A DNA stretch of 6,803 nucleotides from an uncultured Clostridia bacterium (lineage in GTDB: Bacteria > Bacillota > Clostridia > UMGS1883). Below, piece after piece: positions 6,254 through 6,803 of the stretch. Location of the stretch: NCBI GenBank assembly GCA_947629615.1, contig CANRER010000082.1, positions 1 through 6,803 of the forward strand, read 5' to 3'. Both the position numbers and the translations under genes were made by a program. Positions within the stretch are counted from its first letter, which is position 1, and every line of letters starts with the position of its first letter. The notes under the pieces were generated by a model. That model had not been told where the DNA came from. It saw only the letters and a program-made list of their open reading frames with translations, and did not search any database.

Positions 6254-6803
6254 AAACCGTTAAAATTGCCGACCGCGCGGGCTTCTGCTTCGGCGTGAGC
6301 CGCGCCATAAAGCTTGTGGAGGACGGCCTGGCGAGGCATATCTCCATCGCGACGCTCGGCCCCATAATCCATAACGAGCAGGTCGTGAGCCGCCTCGGCG
6401 ATATGGGCGTACGCATCATCGCCTCGCCCGAGGAGGCGCGCCCGGGCGAAACCGTCGTCATACGCAGCCACGGCCTCCCGCGCGAGGACGAGGAGCGGCT
6501 TAAGTCGCTCGGCGTAAACTATATCGATGCAACCTGCCCCTTCGTGAAAAAAATCCATAACATAGTTATGGAAAACCACGCCCTTGGGAAAAACATCATT
6601 ATAGCGGGCGATAAATCTCACCCCGAGGTCATCGGCATCAACGGCTGGTGCGGCAATTCCGCTTCGGTCATCGCTTCGGTGCAGGAGTGCGAGGCCCTGC
6701 CGAGGGAGCTGCTCGCAAACGCCTGTGTGGTGTCGCAGACGACCTTTGAAAGAGAAATTTGGGAAAAAATCACAAAATTTATAAAAAACACTTGCAAAAC
6801 CAC
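6250..6803 (+). CDS. ispH: 4-hydroxy-3-methylbut-2-enyl diphosphate reductase IspH (5' part; continues past the window)
   Basis: IspH (LytB) is the iron-sulphur enzyme that reduces HMBPP to isopentenyl and dimethylallyl diphosphate, the last step of the MEP isoprenoid pathway. The frame is open from ATG 6250 to the window end, giving 184 residues of about 290 expected for the domain. Visible landmarks are C13 in AGFCFGVSRA (first cluster ligand), H41 in LGPIIHNEQV, H74 in IRSHGLP, C96 in DATCPFVKKIH (second ligand), H124 and E126 in SHPEVIG (E126 is the catalytic proton-relay glutamate), and SQTTF at 162-166. The third cysteine should lie beyond the window; C182 is probably too early to be it. 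An in-frame TAA at 6247 makes ATG 6250 the earliest possible start. The nearest strong ribosome binding site, AGGAGG at 6228-6233, is 16 bases away, so translation is probably coupled to plsC. In many clostridia IspH is fused to ribosomal S1 domains. Confidence 0.96.
   Translation, partial: MKTVKIADRAGFCFGVSRAIKLVEDGLARHISIATLGPIIHNEQVVSRLGDMGVRIIASPEEARPGETVVIRSHGLPREDEERLKSLGVNYIDATCPFVKKIHNIVMENHALGKNIIIAGDKSHPEVIGINGWCGNSASVIASVQECEALPRELLANACVVSQTTFEREIWEKITKFIKNTCKT

Noticed and set aside
6755..6803. AT-rich stretch at the window end as a possible gene boundary or foreign DNA
   Set aside because: The IspH frame continues through it without interruption as a lysine-rich segment (EREIWEKITKFIKNTCKT), so it is local amino-acid composition rather than a junction.

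Overview
The window reads as chromosomal housekeeping DNA from a GC-rich member of the Clostridia (Firmicutes), probably an uncultured or gut-type lineage. The basis is a split transketolase C-terminal subunit, a PcrA-type rather than Gram-negative UvrD/Rep-type helicase with its C-terminal RNA-polymerase-binding domain, strong AGGAGG-type ribosome binding sites, a consensus sigma-A promoter in an AT-rich gap, and the gene order flavoprotein - cmk - plsC - ispH, which I recall as common in clostridial genomes. The genus cannot be fixed from the sequence alone. All genes are on the + strand and gaps are short. I see no rRNA, tRNA, CRISPR array, insertion sequence, phage gene or broken gene.

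Layout. Positions 1-689 hold the last 228 codons of the transketolase C-terminal subunit; its start and its partner subunit lie upstream. After 39 bases comes pcrA (729-2933), a complete UvrD-family DNA helicase. Positions 2934-3016 are the only real intergenic gap. This AT-rich gap carries a TTGACA/TATAAT promoter with a 17-base spacer and an extended -10, and the -35 sits inside a near-perfect 21-base palindrome. No terminator hairpin with a T-run is visible after pcrA.

This promoter appears to drive a tightly packed five-gene unit. It consists of a class I SAM methyltransferase (3017-3763), an HI0933/YhiN-type flavoprotein (3760-4968), cytidylate kinase cmk (4980-5654), a PlsC-type acyltransferase (5654-6253) and the N-terminal 184 residues of IspH (6250 to the window end). 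Junctions are a 4-base overlap, an 11-base gap, a 1-base overlap and a 4-base overlap, which implies co-transcription and translational coupling. The unit joins CMP/dCMP phosphorylation, phosphatidic acid synthesis and the last MEP-pathway step with two enzymes that may act on RNA.

Nothing here looks like a new defence, mobile or RNA system. The points most worth a second look are the pairing of an orphan methyltransferase with a putative rRNA dihydrouridine synthase, the promoter and its palindrome, a Gly-to-Cys change in a cmk signature, and the likely continuation of ispH into an S1-domain fusion beyond the window.
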